A stretch of DNA of 6,341 nt, taken from the NCBI GenBank assembly GCA_026708165.1, contig JAPOVO010000314.1, positions 1 to 6,341 of the forward strand, written 5' to 3'. Below, piece after piece: positions 4,801 to 6,341 of the stretch. Numbering within the stretch: the stretch's first letter is position 1; each line of letters begins with the position of its first letter. The notes beneath the pieces were generated by a model that made no database searches, was not told where the DNA came from, and saw only the letters and a list, made by a program, of their open reading frames with translations. The translations under genes were made by a program, and so were the position numbers. This DNA is from Chloroflexota bacterium (GTDB lineage: Bacteria; Chloroflexota; UBA11872; VXNJ01).

Positions 4801-5061
4801 ATGACCTATGTGATAACGGAACCTTGCATCGAAGTGAAGGACGCTTCATGCGTGGATGTGTGCCCGGTCGACTGCATTCATCCGCGAACCGACGACGACC
4901 GGTTCGAGTCGGTGGAAATGCTGTATATCGATCCGATCGATTGCATCGACTGTGGGGCTTGCGAACCCGCGTGTCCAGTCGAGGCCATATATCCGGACTT
5001 CGACCTGCCGCCCGACCAGGAGAAGTATCTCCAGATAAACGCCGACTACTTCGATAACTAG
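4801..5061 (+). CDS. fdxA: Seven-iron type ferredoxin ([3Fe-4S][4Fe-4S])
   Basis: 86 residues from ATG 4801, with AGGGAG (4785-4790) ten bases upstream. It is a small soluble electron carrier. Cysteines lie at 9, 17, 21, 25, 48, 51, 54 and 58. The opening C-x7-C-x3-CP pattern (EPCIEVKDASCVDVCPVDC) is the one seen in Azotobacter FdI and mycobacterial/Thermus FdxA. By that analogy Cys9, Cys17 and Cys58 hold the 3Fe cluster, and Cys21, Cys48, Cys51 and Cys54 the 4Fe cluster, with Cys25 free. The second motif is CIDCGACEPACPVEAIY. The C-terminal QEKYLQINADYF is also typical. Compared with short family members, there is an acidic insert between the motifs (HPRTDDDRFESVE, 27-39). Electron partners cannot be read from the context. 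Its stop is 25 bases from the convergent stop of the membrane protein gene. The assignment as FdxA-like is firm; 3Fe versus 4Fe content is by analogy only. Confidence 0.93.
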   Translation: MTYVITEPCIEVKDASCVDVCPVDCIHPRTDDDRFESVEMLYIDPIDCIDCGACEPACPVEAIYPDFDLPPDQEKYLQINADYFDN

Positions 5062-5079
5062 CCCGCCAGAGCCCCTTGC

Positions 5080-5085
5080 TTTTTT
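5080..5085 (+). terminator. T-tract between convergent genes
   Basis: TTTTTT lies 19 bases after the ferredoxin stop and just before the convergent stop at 5087. I see only a five-base CTAGC/GCTAG pairing around it and no strong stem, so its role as a terminator is weakly supported. Confidence 0.25.
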
Positions 5086-5086
5086 G

Positions 5087-6232
5087 CTAGGGACAGTTGG
5101 CATTTCGCTGTCTACGGGGCCCGAATGCGGCCGGTATCAGAGAGACTACGGCGCTCTTGGCGAGGATGTCGGCCGTCGGGTAGTCACCAGCGGCGATATA
5201 GATTCCTGAAAAGACCGCCAGTATCAATGGTGCTCCTCGCCACCAGCGAAGGACATACCGCCAAAGCCAGAATCCGATCATTCGCCAGCCCTGCAGCCAG
5301 CGAAGCGGTATTCGAGAAACGACGAGCAAACCTCTGTATAGGAAGTTTCTCGAACCGTTCGGGCGCGACGCAGAGTCGAGACCGAGAAGAAAATAGGACA
5401 GTGCAAACGCCAGCGGAAACGCGGCCATCGACAGCGCCAACAGCAGTCTCGATATCCCGACAATACCTAAGCCATCCGTCTCGATAATCGGGATAACGGC
5501 GATATAGGCGACCAGGGCACATGCGGCGGATAGGGAGATAGTCAACGCGGCGGTGTTGGAGTAGCAACGGCGAAGATCCGACGACCAGCTTGCCAGCAAT
5601 GGGGCGGCGATTGAGACTCCCAGACCAAACGCAATCAGCCATATGGCCGGACTTGTTGGAGGCCTGCCAGCGAACCAGCTTACGGGCCGGGAGTCTGCTC
5701 GGTGGACCTGGAAATCAAGAGTCAGGTGGTCGGGCTGACCGGCGTTCATGACGTTCAGAACGTAGGGCGACGTTTCAGCCAAGCTGTTTGCGCCGCGAAA
5801 TACGGCCCCGCCCTGACCGGACTGAAGTACGCGAATTCGAACGAGATACCGATCGGGCGTCGCTGCGACGGGAAACGCGACCGAATAGCGCTTCATTTCT
5901 TTGGAGTCGATCCGAACTCGATTGGCCCACAGGACTTCGTCGCCGTCTTCGAGCCGGACCTCCAGTTCAGGAGTTCGACCATCTTGCCTTTCGGGCCGCG
6001 CCGAAAACGAAAAGCCGAGGTGTCCGGCGGACCGCGTTTCGATCTCCTGGGTCAGGCTCCAGCCTTCGGCGAAGGGGCCGAGCTCAAAAGCGGAGCCTTT
6101 GGTCCAGTAGACCGGGAGCAGAGCTGCCGGCAGCACCCATGGAATCGCGCCGGCAATGACGAGCAAGACGGCGAGCAAATAGGGCTTTAAGCGCGTGGCG
6201 GTGGATTTTGAGGCCGCGAGAATATCAGACAC
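5087..6232 (-). CDS. Multi-pass membrane protein with an external beta-type domain, function unknown
   Basis: 381 residues from GTG 6232, which overlaps the end of the upstream gene by eight bases. There is no clear Shine-Dalgarno, so translation is probably coupled. One membrane segment lies near the N-terminus (about 17-40, LKPYLLAVLLVIAGAIPWVL). A polar domain follows (about 45-190) with many alternating hydrophobic residues, for example HLGFSFSARPE, ELEVRLEDGDEVLWANRVRI and DRYLVRIRVLQSG; it is likely a beta-sandwich outside the cell. Further hydrophobic segments lie at about 196-214, 228-250, 258-284, 334-349 and 355-370. A Trp/Arg-rich amphipathic stretch (308-332, with RWLQGWR and WRYVLRWWRG) sits at the membrane surface. 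The pattern of a jellyroll-like external domain joined to membrane helices resembles envelope polysaccharide or glycosyltransfer-associated proteins, but no family motif is visible and I do not assign one. Confidence 0.8.
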   Translation of the reverse strand: MSDILAASKSTATRLKPYLLAVLLVIAGAIPWVLPAALLPVYWTKGSAFELGPFAEGWSLTQEIETRSAGHLGFSFSARPERQDGRTPELEVRLEDGDEVLWANRVRIDSKEMKRYSVAFPVAATPDRYLVRIRVLQSGQGGAVFRGANSLAETSPYVLNVMNAGQPDHLTLDFQVHRADSRPVSWFAGRPPTSPAIWLIAFGLGVSIAAPLLASWSSDLRRCYSNTAALTISLSAACALVAYIAVIPIIETDGLGIVGISRLLLALSMAAFPLAFALSYFLLGLDSASRPNGSRNFLYRGLLVVSRIPLRWLQGWRMIGFWLWRYVLRWWRGAPLILAVFSGIYIAAGDYPTADILAKSAVVSLIPAAFGPRRQRNANCP

Positions 6233-6341
6233 GAGCGGTCGGGAGCAGCCTGGCGGGCCACCAGCCGATGACCACCGAGACTAGGAGGATCAGAACGTTT
6301 GCAACCTGTAACCAGCCGTAAAACGGCTCCAAGGCGAAGCC
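6225..6341 (-). CDS. C-terminal end of a membrane protein (runs off right edge)
   Basis: The last 38 codons of a gene entering from the right, ending TGA at 6225-6227. The visible chain starts GFALEPFYGWLQ, contains a membrane helix (VANVLILLVSVVIGWW) and ends PARLLPTARV. The stop overlaps the GTG start of the next gene (GTGTCTGA arrangement), a typical coupled-operon junction. This suggests that the two membrane proteins act together. The function cannot be read from this fragment. Confidence 0.65.
   Translation of the reverse strand, partial: GFALEPFYGWLQVANVLILLVSVVIGWWPARLLPTARV

Noticed and set aside
5702..6190. Plus-strand 162-codon frame
   Set aside because: It is antisense to the membrane protein and has no ribosome site. 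The minus strand shows membrane segments and a coupled start.

Overview
The window is about 6.3 kb of moderately GC-rich bacterial DNA. It looks like an environmental Chloroflexota genome, perhaps of the SAR202/Dehalococcoidia type. That placement is inference. It rests on a secreted-protein module built around FLTQYKVTGGLARWGF and FGYPKSDAR, on plant-like LRR proteins, and on frequent GTG/TTG starts behind good Shine-Dalgarno sites. I recognise these traits from memory of Chloroflexota proteins. No marker gene in the window settles the taxonomy.

Left part (1-3635), a cluster of exported proteins. On the minus strand, 1-354 is the N-terminal part of a lipoprotein or secreted LRR protein that runs off the left edge. 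Next comes a non-coding gap holding a tRNA-like cloverleaf (568-642) and a 14-bp palindrome. A small secreted protein with a Met/Asp-rich tail (822-1121, minus) follows, with a strong hairpin just after its stop. A long divergent intergenic region (1122-1779) carries several palindromes and a good sigma-70-like promoter. It leads to a large plus-strand LRR protein ending at 3635. The signal peptide of that protein (from GTG 1780) lies in a different frame from its mature part. This implies a one-base deletion near 1903, a sequencing error, or a decayed or recoded gene. Its LRR array contains a perfect 72-bp tandem duplication.

Middle and right part (3636-6341), small housekeeping-type genes. 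These are a 67-aa conserved-looking small protein (3927-4130, plus), a pterin-4a-carbinolamine dehydratase (4288-4584, minus), a seven-iron type ferredoxin (4801-5061, plus), and two overlapping minus-strand membrane protein genes. The first of the pair enters from the right edge and ends at 6225. The second (5087-6232) is a 381-aa multi-pass protein with a large external beta-type domain. Its function is not recognised.

The neighbouring genes alternate in strand, so most are probably separate transcripts. Only the last pair looks like an operon. The two LRR genes share a closely similar N-terminal cap and are likely paralogues. They flank the Met/Asp-rich protein, which makes 1-3635 the accessory, cell-surface part of the window.
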